The notes below the pieces were generated by a model. The model was not told the origin of the DNA. It made no database searches and worked only from the letters and a program-made list of their open reading frames with translations. Positions 6,284-7,198 of a stretch of 7,198 bases of DNA are shown piece by piece (position 1 is the stretch's first letter; each line of letters starts with the position of its first letter). The position numbers and the translations under genes were made by a program. Origin of the DNA: Bacillota bacterium (GTDB lineage Bacteria > Bacillota > UBA4882 > UBA8346); NCBI GenBank assembly GCA_023394955.1, contig JAEWZY010000063.1:1-7198 (forward strand), read 5' to 3'.

Positions 6284-6295
6284 TTATAAACGGTT
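6284..6295. promoter_or_regulatory. Candidate operator motif upstream of the cupin
   Basis: TTATAAACGGTT matches TTATTTACGGTT (minus strand, 5792-5781) at 10 of 12 positions, and the extended TAAACGGTTAA is nearly palindromic about its centre. It loosely resembles a LacI/CcpA-type site with a central CG, but with several mismatches to the cre consensus. A possible TTAACC-16-TATAAG promoter for the cupin on the minus strand overlaps it. Confidence 0.3.
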
Positions 6296-6329
6296 AATTC
6301 TATCTAGCCGAATTGAGGAGGTTAATGGG

Positions 6330-7198
6330 TCAGTCTATAACACAAAACTCTTTCATCGCTTCTTTGTCGGGCTGAAAACCTATTCCGGGTCCGGCCGGAA
6401 GATCAACCCAACCATCTTTTGGGCGAAGAGGATAGTTAAATATCATTTCACTAGCTTTCCACATCGTATAGTGCATCTCAAGCCTGGAACCATTTGAAAC
6501 TGCCGCTTGTAGATGAATGTTATGATGCGGCCACCCTCCGCCGTTAGCAACCGGCAAGTTAAATGCTCTTGCCAGATGGGCGACTTTCACTGCTTCCGTA
6601 TACCCCCCCACAAAGAGCACATTCGGTTGGCTAATATCGATGGCGTTGTTGACAATTAAGTCGCGATGATGCCAAAGATGGCCAAGATGTTGACCGGCGG
6701 CCAATGGTATTCTTGTTTGCTGCTTAAGTTGCTTGAGAAGCAAGTAATCATTTCCCCACAACGGTTCTTCAAACCAGAAAATGTTATACGGCTCAATGCG
6801 CTTACAGATATTTAGAGCTTCAGTATAGCTAAATTGGTAATTGGCATCCACCATAAATTCAACATCGTCACCAACCGCTTCGCGCACTGCTTTGACCCGA
6901 GCTACATCTTCGTTGATATTTGTTCCGTTGTCAATTCCGACGATCATCTTCAGTCCTTTATTTCCCTCTTTGACTAAGGTAGTAGCAACCTCCACTAATT
7001 GCTCCCGATCGTATTCCAGAACCCCGAAGGTAATATAAGCGGGCACCCGGTTATTAGCGCCACCTAATAGACGCGAAACGGATTCACCAAAATATTTACC
7101 TTTTATATCCCATAAACCAATATCAACCGCACTTATTGCCGAACTCCACACTCCGGTTAAAGCGCGAACATTAAAGATTTTAAACAGTTTTTGCCATA
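6330..7198 (-). CDS. Mandelate racemase/enolase-superfamily enzyme, probable sugar-acid dehydratase (5' end beyond right edge)
   Basis: About 288 C-terminal residues are present of an expected 370-400; the frame stays open to position 7198, so the GTG at 7151 is internal, not the start. Visible features are ISAVDIGLWDIKGKYFG (the domain-linking region), the barrel lysine in GLKMIVG (about 6960-6940), first metal ligand Asp in FMVDANYQF, second ligand Glu in FWFEEPLWG, DISQPN with the dyad Asp, NGGGWPHHNIHLQ with the dyad His, and LEMHY near the end. Two positions differ from textbook members. The second residue of the KxK motif is Ile (codon 6944-6942), and the third metal ligand, normally Glu in a GE pair, is Gln in AAGQHLGH (codon 6692-6690). 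The intact Asp/His dyad points to acid-sugar dehydratase-type chemistry. It is the upstream gene of the cupin/dehydrogenase cluster. Superfamily membership is firm; the substrate is unknown. Confidence 0.93.
   Translation of the reverse strand, partial: WQKLFKIFNVRALTGVWSSAISAVDIGLWDIKGKYFGESVSRLLGGANNRVPAYITFGVLEYDREQLVEVATTLVKEGNKGLKMIVGIDNGTNINEDVARVKAVREAVGDDVEFMVDANYQFSYTEALNICKRIEPYNIFWFEEPLWGNDYLLLKQLKQQTRIPLAAGQHLGHLWHHRDLIVNNAIDISQPNVLFVGGYTEAVKVAHLARAFNLPVANGGGWPHHNIHLQAAVSNGSRLEMHYTMWKASEMIFNYPLRPKDGWVDLPAGPGIGFQPDKEAMKEFCVID

Noticed and set aside
6316..6372. Plus-strand GAGGAGG followed by an ATG and a 16-codon open frame
   Set aside because: It lies mostly inside the 3' end of the minus-strand enolase-superfamily gene and has no recognisable product; the purine-rich run is probably coincidental.

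Overview
The window looks like chromosomal DNA of a low-to-moderate GC Gram-positive (Firmicutes/Bacillota-type) bacterium. The evidence is strong GGAGG-type ribosome binding sites, free use of TTG and GTG starts, A+T-rich intergenic regions, and a Bacillus-type LexA (DinR) operator in front of uvrB. No RNA gene, CRISPR array or intact mobile element was seen. The genus cannot be fixed from the sequence. I did not find a convincing new multi-gene system. The most notable parts are a decayed IS91-type transposase, a truncated membrane-protein gene, and a small sugar-acid-type metabolic cluster with variant active-site residues.

Layout, left to right. 1-980 (minus): the N-terminal half of uvrB, cut by the left edge, with a LexA box and promoter at about 1014-1056. 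1238-1747 (plus): an unrecognised protein with a C-terminal membrane anchor, divergent from uvrB. 1748-2038 (plus): a frameshifted remnant of an IS91-family (Y2 HUH) transposase. Two hairpin terminators, near 2049-2082 and 2157-2189, separate the plus-strand unit from the convergent minus-strand genes. 2198-4252 (minus): a 684-residue DUF2264 protein, a likely carbohydrate-active enzyme. 4262-4447 (minus): the 3' end of a membrane-protein gene whose 5' part is gone. 4448-4707: a non-coding stretch with short repeats. 4708-5694 (minus): an NAD-dependent D-2-hydroxyacid dehydrogenase. 5872-6216 (minus): a single-domain cupin. 6330-7198 (minus): a mandelate racemase/enolase-superfamily protein that runs off the right edge.

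How they may work together. The three right-hand genes run in the same direction in the order enolase-superfamily enzyme, cupin, dehydrogenase. This is a combination expected for catabolism of a sugar acid or other hydroxy acid. The gaps between them (113 and 177 bases) are wide enough for internal promoters, and they share a short A+T-flanked ACGGTT motif that could be an operator. The DUF2264 protein may supply sugar or uronate from oligosaccharides, but its upstream operon partner is truncated, so it may be a relic of a larger carbohydrate-use locus. uvrB belongs to SOS-controlled DNA repair and is functionally separate.
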